From a virus: a stretch of DNA of 20,420 nt. The stretch covers positions 1 through 20,420 of IMG/VR virus record IMGVR_UViG_3300003324_000477, one strand, 5' to 3'. Shown here piece by piece: positions 6,413 through 13,600 of the stretch; the first letter of the stretch is position 1, and every line of letters starts with the position of its first letter. The notes under the pieces were generated by a model. That model worked only from the letters and a program-made list of their open reading frames with translations, was not told the origin of the DNA and searched no databases. The position numbers were made by a program, and so were the translations under genes.

Positions 6413-8046
6413 TGGGACTCGTCGCGAGTCTGTTCGCGCCCCCGCGCTCGGAGTCGCCGTACAAGCCGTGGGACGATTTCTGGTACCAGAATGCTGTTGG
6501 CATCGGGACGAGCGTCGGGATCGCGGTCACGCCACTCGTCGCGCTGCAGGTCGCCGCCGTCTTCGCCTGCGTGAAGGTGATCTCGGAAACGCTCGCGAGC
6601 CTGCCGCTTATCGTCTACCGCCGGAGGAAGTCGGGCGGCAAGGACCGGGCGACCGATCACCCCCTCTACTCGATCCTCCACGACTCGCCGAACGCCTGGC
6701 AGACCGCGTTCGAGTTCATCGAGGACCAGACCGGGCACGCCGCCCTGCACGGCCGGTGCTTCGCGCAGATCCTACCCGGCACGTTAGGCAGCGTCGGCGA
6801 GCTCGTGCCGATCCACCCGGACCGCGTGCGGCTCGAGCAGCTGCCGAACCGCCGGATCCGCTACCAGGTGCGCGAGCAGGACGGCACTACGACGCCGCTC
6901 ACGCAGGACGAGATGCTCCACGTGCGCGGCCGCTCGCTCGACTTCGTGAACGGGCTCTCGACGCAGCAGCAGGCGCGCGACGCGATCGCGCTCGCGCGGG
7001 CGATCGAGACCTTCGGCGCGCGGTTCTTCGCCAACGACGCGAGCGTGGGGCTCGTGCTCGAGCACCCGGCGAAGCTCAGCAAGGAAGCGCAGCAGCGGCT
7101 CGAGGATGGGTTCAAGGCGCGGTCCGCTGGGCTCATCAACGCGCACAAGCCGAAGGTCCTGGAAGAGGGCATGAAGGTGAGCCGCGTCCCGATGACGTCG
7201 GCCAAGGACTCGCAGCTCACCGACGCGCAGGAAGCGGCGGTGCTTGTGATCTGCCGCTACTTCCGCATGCCGCCGCACAAGATCCAGCACCTGCTCAACG
7301 CGACGTTCTCGAACATCGAGCACCAGGGCATCGAATTCGTGACCGACACGATGATGCCGTGGGCCAGGCGGTGGGAGCAGCGGATCAACGCGTCGCTCGT
7401 GAGCGACCCCGACCAGTTCTTCGCCGAGTTCCTGCTGGTGGGCCTGCTCCGTGGGGACGCGGTCGCGCGGTCGCAGTACTACACCTCGCGCTTCAACATC
7501 GGCACACTGAGCCCGAACGACATCCGCGAGCTCGAGAACGAGAACCCGATCGACTCCCCTTGGGCGAATCGGTATTTCGTCCAAGGAGCCATGGTGCCGC
7601 TCGACCGGATCGACAGCTTCGTCGGCGGCAAGAGCACCGGCGCCCAGGACCCGGCGTCCGATGCGCCGCCGCCTAACGCCCCTCGGCGCGCGTTCCGCAC
7701 GCTCGCGAGCGACGCGGCCGAGCGCATCGCGCGCGCGGAGGTCCGCGAGATCGAGCAGCGGGGGGCGAAGCTCGCGAAGACGCCGGAGAAGCTGACCGGA
7801 TGGCTCGCGGCGTTCTACACCGAGCACACCACGTACGTCGCGCGCACGCTCCGCCCGCTTGCCGAAGCATGGGAGGAAGAGACGGGGCGGCGCATCGACG
7901 TCGCGGCGCTCGCCGCGGCCGTGGCTGACGGACGCTTTGCGATCGTGAACGACTTCACCGCCGAGTTTTCGGAGTGGCGCGAGGAGCGCGCCGCGGCCAT
8001 CACCCTCGTCCTGCGACAGGAGTTCGACCGTGACCAAGCGCATTGA
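6412..8046 (+). CDS. Portal protein, HK97 family
   Basis: A 544-residue portal protein, the dodecameric ring at the capsid vertex through which DNA enters and leaves. The start ATG 6412 overlaps the upstream TAA. Family features in order: AVFACVKVISETLASLPLIVY (about 49-69), DHPLYSILHDSPNAW, IPDRV-like IHPDRVRLEQL, EMLHVRGRS, IETFGARFFANDAS, VCRYFRMPPHKI-like CRYFRMPPHKIQHL, and RFNIGTLSPNDIRELENENPI (about 362-382). After about residue 415 there is a Pro/Ala-rich linker and a charged helical C-terminal extension of roughly 120 residues, longer than the minimal HK97 portal. It carries one TTA-GGC motif and one GCCTAACG in the linker (Pro-Asn-Ala). It overlaps the protease gene by 17 bases. 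Confidence 0.95.
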   Translation: MGLVASLFAPPRSESPYKPWDDFWYQNAVGIGTSVGIAVTPLVALQVAAVFACVKVISETLASLPLIVYRRRKSGGKDRATDHPLYSILHDSPNAWQTAFEFIEDQTGHAALHGRCFAQILPGTLGSVGELVPIHPDRVRLEQLPNRRIRYQVREQDGTTTPLTQDEMLHVRGRSLDFVNGLSTQQQARDAIALARAIETFGARFFANDASVGLVLEHPAKLSKEAQQRLEDGFKARSAGLINAHKPKVLEEGMKVSRVPMTSAKDSQLTDAQEAAVLVICRYFRMPPHKIQHLLNATFSNIEHQGIEFVTDTMMPWARRWEQRINASLVSDPDQFFAEFLLVGLLRGDAVARSQYYTSRFNIGTLSPNDIRELENENPIDSPWANRYFVQGAMVPLDRIDSFVGGKSTGAQDPASDAPPPNAPRRAFRTLASDAAERIARAEVREIEQRGAKLAKTPEKLTGWLAAFYTEHTTYVARTLRPLAEAWEEETGRRIDVAALAAAVADGRFAIVNDFTAEFSEWREERAAAITLVLRQEFDRDQAH

Positions 8047-8935
8047 CAACATCCTCCGCGCCGTCTGCGCTGAGCCGTGGGCGATCATCCACGGGAAGCT
8101 CGAAGCGATTCTCGAGTTCCTCGCGCTGCGCGCCGACGGCGTTGTGTTCTCGGCCGAGGAGATCGCGTCCCGCGTCGGCGAGGGCCAGCGGACGCCGGCC
8201 AAGGCGAACGGCGTGGCCGTGATCCCGATCTACGGGATCATCTCGCACCGCACGGTGATGAACATGAGCGGGCCCGGCACGACGTCGACGCTCGCGATCG
8301 GCCGCGCGCTCGACGAGGCGTTAGGCAACCCGGACGTTGGCGGCATCCTGTTCGACGTCGACAGCCCAGGGGGGACAACGTCCGGCGTCATGGAGGTCGC
8401 GCAGAAGATCTTCGACGCGCGCGGACAGAAGCCCATGATCGCGATCGCGAACGCCATGATGGCGAGTGCCGCGTACTTCATTGGCTCGGCGGCCGACGAG
8501 GTGGTCGTCACGCCGTCGGGCCACTCGGGCTCGATCGGCGTGTACACCGTGCACGTCGACCAGTCGAAGATGAACGAGCAACTCGGTATCAAGCCGACGA
8601 TCGTGAGCGCCGGGAAATTCAAAGTCGAGGGCAACACCACCGAGCCACTCTCCGACGAGGCGCGCGGCGCGCTCCAGCAGCTCGTGGACGACGCCTACGC
8701 GCAGTTCGTGAACGCGGTGGCGAAGCACCGCGGCGCGACGCCGTCCGAGGTCAGGGACGGGTTCGGCGAGGGCCGCGTGCTCTCGGCCGATCGGTCCGTT
8801 GAAGCGCGGCTCGCCGACCGAGTCGCCACGTTCGACGAGACGCTCGCCCGGCTCGCGAACCCGCGTCGCGCGGCGAGCGTGGGGAAGAACCGGGCGACCG
8901 CGGCGCGTCGCCTCTCACTCCTGGAGCAGCAATGA
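8030..8935 (+). CDS. Prohead protease, peptidase S49 (SppA/ClpP-like)
   Basis: A 301-residue serine protease starting at GTG 8030, inside the portal gene. The fold signature is GVAVIPIYGIIS (61-72), ILFDVDSPGGTTSG (106-119), then NAMMASAAYFIGSAAD with the probable nucleophile Ser 146. It continues with GHSGSIGVYTVHVD and IVSAGKFKVEGNTTEPLS, where Lys 198 lies 52 residues after Ser 146, the spacing of the Ser-Lys dyad in SppA-type enzymes. In phages with a separate S49 protease next to the portal, it matures the capsid by removing the delta/scaffold domain. That role is inferred from the gene order portal-protease-capsid. Contains one TTA-GGC motif (Leu-Gly). Its TGA overlaps the next ATG. Confidence 0.93.
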   Translation: MTKRIDNILRAVCAEPWAIIHGKLEAILEFLALRADGVVFSAEEIASRVGEGQRTPAKANGVAVIPIYGIISHRTVMNMSGPGTTSTLAIGRALDEALGNPDVGGILFDVDSPGGTTSGVMEVAQKIFDARGQKPMIAIANAMMASAAYFIGSAADEVVVTPSGHSGSIGVYTVHVDQSKMNEQLGIKPTIVSAGKFKVEGNTTEPLSDEARGALQQLVDDAYAQFVNAVAKHRGATPSEVRDGFGEGRVLSADRSVEARLADRVATFDETLARLANPRRAASVGKNRATAARRLSLLEQQ

Positions 8936-9144
8936 ACCTCCGCGAGAAGCTGATCGAACTATTGGGCGGATCCGCTCAGGATGACTCTGCGACGGGTACG
9001 TCGGAAAGCGGTGACGACGAGCGTGAAGAGGTCATCGACGAATGCCCGGCCGGCGGCGACCACGAGTGGAAGGACGTGTGGCCGGCGACGTCTCGTGTCC
9101 CGCTGTTCACGTATTGCACGAAGTGCCGGCAGCAGCGTTCGTGA
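8932..9144 (+). CDS. Small acidic protein with putative zinc site
   Basis: A 70-residue protein from ATG 8932 (ATGA overlap with the protease stop). An N-terminal helix NLREKLIELLGG leads into a very acidic, Ser/Gly-rich linker, then DECPAGGDHEWKDVW and FTYCTKCRQQRS. Cys 38, His 44, Cys 62 and Cys 65 could coordinate zinc. I do not recognise a named family, though short CxxC proteins near the protease/capsid genes are common in phages. Coupling to the protease hints at a role in head assembly. Confidence 0.7.
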   Translation: MNLREKLIELLGGSAQDDSATGTSESGDDEREEVIDECPAGGDHEWKDVWPATSRVPLFTYCTKCRQQRS

Positions 9145-9359
9145 GCGCCGCCTAACAAAATTCCTCTTGACCGATCGGCCATCACGCTGTTAGCCATTCG
9201 CGCGTGCCCTGACTGACGCGGCAGCGCGTTAGGGCTGTGCGGGACAACTGAATCGTTATCCTCCACGCGGAAGCGGTTGGAAACGATTGACCGAGGGAGC
9301 GGACTCCGTCCGCGCTCAAGTCGATCCTTCCCACCGCTTTTTCGTTTGAGGGTAACCCC
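9145..9359 (+). other. Structured 215-base intergenic region before the capsid gene
   Basis: No supported gene. The left half holds GCCTAACA (9150-9157), the palindrome CCGATCGG, TGTTAGCC (9189-9196) and CGTTAGGG (9228-9235), an arrangement with some likeness to an integron attC site. The right half is a long imperfect hairpin ending in five T. GAGGG at 9348-9352 is the ribosome binding site of the capsid gene. No convincing promoter was found. Confidence 0.6.
9271..9342 (+). terminator. Long imperfect hairpin with T tract ahead of the capsid gene
   Basis: The outer arms AAGCGGTTGGAA (9271-9282) and TTCCCACCGCTT (9328-9339) pair at 11 of 12 positions. Inside, CGATTGA (9284-9290) pairs with TCAAGTCG (9316-9323) with one bulged G. 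Innermost is a GCGGAC/GTCCGC stem (9299-9304, 9308-9313) with a TCC loop. Five T close the structure at 9338-9342. It looks like an intrinsic terminator or a processed leader hairpin. Which one is unclear, since the capsid start follows 18 bases later. Confidence 0.5.
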
Positions 9360-10952
9360 ATGAGAGAGTCGATCCTCCTGCGCAAGGTCGCGGGAGTCTT
9401 CACGGCCGTCCGGCGCGGCTTCGGCATGCGCCTCGTGAGCGGCCCGCAGGTCGACGGCATTAGTCCGGCGCTGCCCCTCGCGCTCGCGCTGGCACTCCTC
9501 CCCGTGCTGATCGTGCTCGCGCTGCTCCTCGCGTTCGTGCTTCCGCACGGACTCGCGGGCCTCTCGCTCGCGACACCGCTCGCGGTCGCCGCGCCGATGC
9601 GCCGCACGCTCAAGCAGCTGCAGGACCGGAAGGCGCAGCTCGTGAAAGACATGCGCGCGATGCTCGACGGCGCCGCCGACGCGAATCTGAGTGCCGAGGA
9701 CACCGAGAAGTTCAACGGCCTCGAGGCCGAGCTCACCCGCGTCAACGAAGCGCTCGCGCGCGAACAGCGGCTCCAGGAAGTCGAGCGCACGATGGCCGCG
9801 GCGCCGAGTGCGACGCCGGCGACGCCTCAGATCACCGACGTCCACAACCGCGAGGGCGATCGCCCGTGGGCCTCGCTCGGCGAGCAGCTGCAGGCCGTTG
9901 TGCAGGCCGGACTCCCGACCGGAATGACGTTCGCCGGCCTCCGCGGTGGTGAGGTCGATCCGCGTCTCTACGGCGCAGCGAGCGGCGCGAGTGCAACTGT
10001 CGGCTCGGACGGCGGTTTCTTGATCCGCAAAGACTTCGCGGTCGATCTGCTCACGAGCGCGTTCAAGTCGGGCGACCTGACGAGTCGGTGCAGCCAGACG
10101 GAGATCAGCGAGAACTCCGACGGACTGGAAGTGCCCTACCTCGACGAGACGAGCCGGGCCAACGGCTCGCGCTGGGGCGGCATCCAGGTGTACCGCGTCG
10201 CCGAGGCTGATACGGTCACGGCCAGCAAGCCGCAGCTCGGGAAGTGGGAGTGCCGTCTCGAGGACATGATGGGCCTCGCCTATCTGACCGAGCGCCTGGC
10301 TCAGGACGCCGGCGCCATGGCGCAGGTGTTCTCCGAAGGGTTCAACGCGGAGTTCGCGTTCAAGGCGGACGACGAGGTGTATCGCGGGAACGGCGCCGGC
10401 CAGTGCCTCGGCCTGCTCAATCACATCTGGAGCTCGAGCGCCGGCACTGGCTCGGTCGTGAGCGTCGCGAAGGAGAGCGGGCAGACTGCAGACACGATCG
10501 TCGCGGAGAACGTGATCAACATGTGGGCGAAGGTGCTCCCCCGCGCGAAAGCCAACGGCGTCTGGTTCGTGAACACCGAGTGCATGCCGGAACTGCAGAA
10601 GATGCAGATCGGCACCGGTGCGAGCGGGACGCTGGTGTATATGCCGCCGGGTGGGCTCACCGGCGCGTCGTTCGGCACGATCTACGGGCGGCCGGTGATC
10701 GAGATCGAGCAGGCGTCGGCGTTAGGCGACGTCGGCGACATCATGTTCGCGGACCTGAGCTTCTACAAGCTGATCCGTAAGGGCGGCATCAAACAGGACG
10801 AATCGATCCACGTCCGCTTCCTGTACAACGAGCGCGCGATCCGCTGGGTCTCGCGGTTCAACGGGGCCCCGAAGCTCAAGGCCGCGATCACGCCGTACAA
10901 GGGCGCCAGCGGCTCGAAGCTCTCGCCCTTCGTCACCCTCGCGGCCCGATAG
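9360..10952 (+). CDS. Major capsid protein, HK97 fold, with unusual hydrophobic N-terminal leader
   Basis: A 530-residue protein from ATG 9360 with GAGGG seven bases upstream. Residues from about 80 (MRRTLKQLQDRKAQL) to 150 form a coiled-coil like the delta/scaffold domain of HK97 gp5. The shell-forming part follows: GSDGGFLIRKDFAVDLL, SDGLEVPYLDET, EDMMGLAYLTERL, GAGQCLGLLN, IYGRPVIEIEQASALGDVGDIMFADLSFY and IRWVSRFNGAP. The first 79 residues are odd: a basic segment (RKVAGVFTAVRRGFG), then a very hydrophobic run ALPLALALALLPVLIVLALL (37-56), then SLATPLAVAAP. An ATG at 9598 would give an ordinary capsid protein but has no ribosome binding site. One TTA-GGC motif encodes Leu-Gly. Confidence 0.93.
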   Translation: MRESILLRKVAGVFTAVRRGFGMRLVSGPQVDGISPALPLALALALLPVLIVLALLLAFVLPHGLAGLSLATPLAVAAPMRRTLKQLQDRKAQLVKDMRAMLDGAADANLSAEDTEKFNGLEAELTRVNEALAREQRLQEVERTMAAAPSATPATPQITDVHNREGDRPWASLGEQLQAVVQAGLPTGMTFAGLRGGEVDPRLYGAASGASATVGSDGGFLIRKDFAVDLLTSAFKSGDLTSRCSQTEISENSDGLEVPYLDETSRANGSRWGGIQVYRVAEADTVTASKPQLGKWECRLEDMMGLAYLTERLAQDAGAMAQVFSEGFNAEFAFKADDEVYRGNGAGQCLGLLNHIWSSSAGTGSVVSVAKESGQTADTIVAENVINMWAKVLPRAKANGVWFVNTECMPELQKMQIGTGASGTLVYMPPGGLTGASFGTIYGRPVIEIEQASALGDVGDIMFADLSFYKLIRKGGIKQDESIHVRFLYNERAIRWVSRFNGAPKLKAAITPYKGASGSKLSPFVTLAAR

Positions 10953-10963
10953 GAGATCCGACC

Positions 10964-11434
10964 ATGACGCAACAGAAGATCGAAACCAGCCATGCCGAGA
11001 TCTCGGTCGTGCCGGTCGCGGACGCGTTCTCGGGGACCGTCGCCGGCGACGTCCTGAGCCTCAAGGATCACGCGCGCATCCGCTGGATCATCGTCGAGGG
11101 CGCCGGCGGCACGGGCACTTACACCGTGACGGTCGAAGCGTGCGACGACACGACGCCGTCGAACACGTCGGCGGTGCCGTTCCAGTACCGCGTGACCACG
11201 GCTGGATCGCAGCCGGGCGCGCGCACCGCGGCCACGAGCGCGGGGTTCACGTCCACCGCTGGCGCGAACAAAGTGATCGAGGTCGAGATCGAAGCCGCGG
11301 CGCTGCTCGCGGCCGGCTACGGCTACGCGCGGCTCAAGACCGTCGAAGTCGTGAACGATCCGATCCTGGGCGGCGTGATCGCCATTCTCGAGGACGCACG
11401 GTTCTCGGGCCGTCCGGCCAGCGCCACCGTCTGA
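10964..11434 (+). CDS. Probable head decoration or structural protein
   Basis: A 156-residue protein from ATG 10964, with AGGAGA at 10951-10956 as a strong ribosome binding site that overlaps the capsid stop. The sequence is beta-rich, Thr/Ala/Gly-rich and low in charge (GTGTYTVTVEACDDTT, FQYRVTTAG), with many short strands and no catalytic motif. This composition and the place just after the capsid gene suggest a capsid-associated protein, such as a decoration or stabilisation protein. I do not recognise a specific family. A hairpin carrying the CGTTAGGC motif follows its TGA. Confidence 0.65.
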   Translation: MTQQKIETSHAEISVVPVADAFSGTVAGDVLSLKDHARIRWIIVEGAGGTGTYTVTVEACDDTTPSNTSAVPFQYRVTTAGSQPGARTAATSAGFTSTAGANKVIEVEIEAAALLAAGYGYARLKTVEVVNDPILGGVIAILEDARFSGRPASATV

Positions 11435-11442
11435 CCCTCACG

Positions 11443-11467
11443 AGGGAGCGGCGTTAGGCCGCTCCCT
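11443..11467 (+). terminator. Hairpin with CGTTAGGC motif in its loop region
   Basis: A 10-bp perfect stem (AGGGAGCGGC at 11443-11452, complement at 11458-11467) closes a five-base GTTAG loop and starts eight bases after the preceding stop codon. There is no long T run after it (TACTCCC). The motif CGTTAGGC at 11452-11459 forms the loop and its flanks; an opposite-orientation copy follows at 11482-11489. Likely a terminator or mRNA-stabilising hairpin after the capsid-gene pair. Confidence 0.55.
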
Positions 11468-11517
11468 TACTCCCTCCTGTCGCCTAACGGCGGGCTGCGG
11501 CCCGACTGGAGATCGAT

Positions 11518-12249
11518 ATGACCACACGCGCGCGGTACAACGGCGGGCTCCTCGAGTACTACGAGAGCCTCACGCACGAACGCTTCCCGGTCGGCGCCCC
11601 TGTGGTGTTCATTGACGACTTCCTCGGCGCCGGCGTGGCGGTTCCCGCCGCGGCATCGGCGGAATCCGGCGTCCCGTGGGTGAAGAAGATCGTCGGAAAC
11701 GCGACGCTGGCGATCGCCGCCGACTCGACGAACGGCGAGCTCTCGTGCGCGCTCGACGCCACCTCCGAGAAGCAGAACGCCGAGGCGTACTTCAACGACG
11801 AGCTGCAGTTCCACGTGCAGCAGGGGCTCGTCTTCGAGGCCCGGTTCAAGGCGTCCGTGCTGCCGACGGGCAACGCCGAGATGGTGATCGGCCTCATCTC
11901 CAACTGGGCCGACGGGCTCGATAACGCGACCTACTCGGTCTTCGCGACGCTCGACGGCTCCGGCGAAATCATCTGCGAGAAGGACGACAACGCGAGTGAC
12001 GAGAGCACGACGAGCGGCGTGACGCTCACGAACGCCGAGTACGCGATCGTCCGCATCGACTGCACGGACTACGCGGACATCAAGTTCTACGTCAACGGCA
12101 GCCGTGTCGCCGAGTCGAACACGTTCGACTGGGCCGCGAGCTCGGCGAACTCGAAGGTGCAGCCGGTGGTCGGCTGCTACAAGGCCAGCGGCACTGGCGT
12201 CGGGACGCTGCTCGTCGACTACGTGAAGGTCTGGCAGAAGCGGTCGTAA
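11518..12249 (+). CDS. Lectin/jelly-roll-like virion protein, putative capsid decoration
   Basis: A 243-residue protein from ATG 11518, with GGAG six bases upstream. It shows the strand pattern of concanavalin A-like (LamG-type) beta-sandwich proteins: FIDDFLG, GELSCALDATSEKQNAEAYF, GLVFEARFKASVLPTG, AEMVIGLISNWADG, YSVFATLDGSGEIIC, YAIVRIDCTDYADIKFYVNG and a final GTLLVDYVKVWQ. Proteins with this fold near the capsid gene are thought to decorate the head and may bind carbohydrates; ligand and attachment are not visible in the sequence. The alternative is a fibre-like or purely structural protein. Ends with TAA, two bases before the next GTG. Confidence 0.7.
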   Translation: MTTRARYNGGLLEYYESLTHERFPVGAPVVFIDDFLGAGVAVPAAASAESGVPWVKKIVGNATLAIAADSTNGELSCALDATSEKQNAEAYFNDELQFHVQQGLVFEARFKASVLPTGNAEMVIGLISNWADGLDNATYSVFATLDGSGEIICEKDDNASDESTTSGVTLTNAEYAIVRIDCTDYADIKFYVNGSRVAESNTFDWAASSANSKVQPVVGCYKASGTGVGTLLVDYVKVWQKRS

Positions 12250-12251
12250 GC

Positions 12252-12833
12252 GTGTCCGCGCTCCTCGACGTCGCCGACCTGATCGACTTGTTAGGCGAGG
12301 AATCGTCCGCGGACGAGGCCTTGCTCGATCAGCTCATCGGCGACGTCGAGGCGGTGTTCCTCGGCGAGTGCAACCGCGCGGACCTCGCGTTCTCGGAGGC
12401 CGCCCCGGGCCGCGAGGAAGAGCTCGACGGCACGGGGACCGCGACCCTCTGGCTCGATTACCCGATCGCCGACCTCACGAGCGTCGTGCTCGGCTACAAC
12501 GTCGACCAGCCGGACTGCACGCTCGACCCGGACGACGTCACGCAGCTCGTGTGGAAGGTTGGCTCGCGGCGCGTCTCGCGCGTCGACGGCGGGGTGTTCG
12601 GGTGCCTGGGCCTCCCGCTCTACGTGCACGTGACGTACGACACCCAGGAGTACCTCCCGGCCGACGCGGCCGCGGCCATCAAGTCGGTCTGCGCCGCGTG
12701 GTACCGCCAGCGCGGGAGCGACGGACTCCGGTCCGAGCGTGTCGGGCCATACTCGTCGGACTTCCGATCATTGCTCGACAGCGACGATCTCTGGCAGTCA
12801 GCGGTGTCGCATCACCGGGAGATCCCGGTATGA
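12252..12833 (+). CDS. Head-tail connector, gp6-like (DNA packaging/adaptor)
   Basis: A 193-residue protein from GTG 12252. The N-terminus DVADLIDLLGEESSADEALLDQLIGDVEAVFLGECNRADL is the helical layout of HK97 gp6-like/Gp15-type adaptor proteins that form the ring under the portal. The central strands (GTATLWLDYPIADLTSVVLG, a GSRRVSRVDGGVF hairpin) and the later helix PADAAAAIKSVCAAWYRQR followed by GPYSSDF also fit the family. Its role is to extend the portal channel and link it to the head-closure protein. One TGTTAGGC motif encodes Leu-Gly near the N-terminus. The stop overlaps the next ATG (ATGA). Confidence 0.8.
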   Translation: MSALLDVADLIDLLGEESSADEALLDQLIGDVEAVFLGECNRADLAFSEAAPGREEELDGTGTATLWLDYPIADLTSVVLGYNVDQPDCTLDPDDVTQLVWKVGSRRVSRVDGGVFGCLGLPLYVHVTYDTQEYLPADAAAAIKSVCAAWYRQRGSDGLRSERVGPYSSDFRSLLDSDDLWQSAVSHHREIPV

Positions 12834-13168
12834 GCGTCGCCGGCCGCAACATGGTGCGCGGCTCGTCGCTCACCACGTACCATCCCGAAGAGACCGACGA
12901 CGCGATCGACTGGGGACAGCCGGTGCTCGAGGAGGTGAAGGTCGAGCTCCTGCCGGCGACCGACGAGGTCGCGCGCGAAGTGTTCGGCGCGGACCGCCGC
13001 GTCGAGCTCACCGCGATGGTCCCGTCCTCGTGGGACCTGCTCGAGAAGGACGGCGTTGTCGTGAACGACGGCGCGTACGCCGGCGAGAACCTCCGCGTGA
13101 CGGCCCGCCGCCCGTTAGGCAGATACGCGGAAGTCGGGCTCGAGCGGACGACGGAGGCCATCCCGTGA
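12830..13168 (+). CDS. Head closure / head-tail joining protein
   Basis: A 112-residue protein from ATG 12830, overlapping the connector stop, and ending in a GTGA overlap with the next gene. It is beta-rich: VKVELLPATDEVAREVFGADRRVELTAMVPSSWDLLEKDGVVVNDGAYAGENLRVTARRPLG. That resembles the small barrel head-closure proteins (SPP1 gp16 / HK97 gp7 type), where a phrase like 'a valid position, then V.DG..Y.V' describes the exposed ring. The call rests largely on gene order between the gp6-like and gp10-like genes, with fold-like support from sequence. One CGTTAGGC motif gives Leu-Gly. Confidence 0.7.
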   Translation: MSVAGRNMVRGSSLTTYHPEETDDAIDWGQPVLEEVKVELLPATDEVAREVFGADRRVELTAMVPSSWDLLEKDGVVVNDGAYAGENLRVTARRPLGRYAEVGLERTTEAIP

Positions 13169-13599
13169 GCCGGTCGGTCAACGCCATGAGCCGCGGCGAG
13201 CTGCAGCGCGGGCTCCGCCAGGTCACGAAGGACGTCGAGCGGATGACCGCGGAGATCTCCGGCGCGAACTCCGAGCCGGTGAAGCGCGCGGCGTCGGTGC
13301 TGCAGCGCAACTGGCGCCGGCTGCTCAACGTGCGCGCGAAAGGCCCGTCAGCGCCGGGCACGCCTCCGCACCGCCACGCCGGGCGGCTCTTCAAGTCGAT
13401 CCGTCAGGCCGTCGTCGACGGCGTGCGCCGGGTCGGCTCCGGGGACTTCCGCTCCTGGATGACGGAGTTCGGCGTCGACGACAAGCCGCCGCGCCCGCAC
13501 GCGCGGCCGGCGTTCGAGCTGTCCCAGCAGGAGATGACCGAGGTCATCGTGACCGAGTCGCAGCGCGCGGTCGTGAACGCGCCGCTCGGAGGCGCCTAA
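13165..13599 (+). CDS. HK97 gp10-like tail completion / neck protein
   Basis: A 144-residue protein from GTG 13165 (overlapping the previous TGA). Conserved features of the gp10 family are an N-terminal helical region (ELQRGLRQVTKDVERMTAE), the central PPHRHAGRLFKSIRQ block, the TEFG element and the PRPHARPAFELSQQEM motif near the C-terminus. In HK97-like phages gp10 lies at the head-tail interface and is needed for tail completion or joining. The gene ends with TAA 13597-13599 inside a GCCTAACG motif whose last base begins the next GTG start. Confidence 0.85.
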   Translation: MSRSVNAMSRGELQRGLRQVTKDVERMTAEISGANSEPVKRAASVLQRNWRRLLNVRAKGPSAPGTPPHRHAGRLFKSIRQAVVDGVRRVGSGDFRSWMTEFGVDDKPPRPHARPAFELSQQEMTEVIVTESQRAVVNAPLGGA

Positions 13600-13600
13600 C

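Noticed and set aside
9165-9260. Promoter candidates TTGACC-17-TTAGCC and a TATCCT box before the capsid gene
   Set aside because: The -10 or -35 partner is poor in each case, and the region is already motif-rich; support is too thin to list as promoters.
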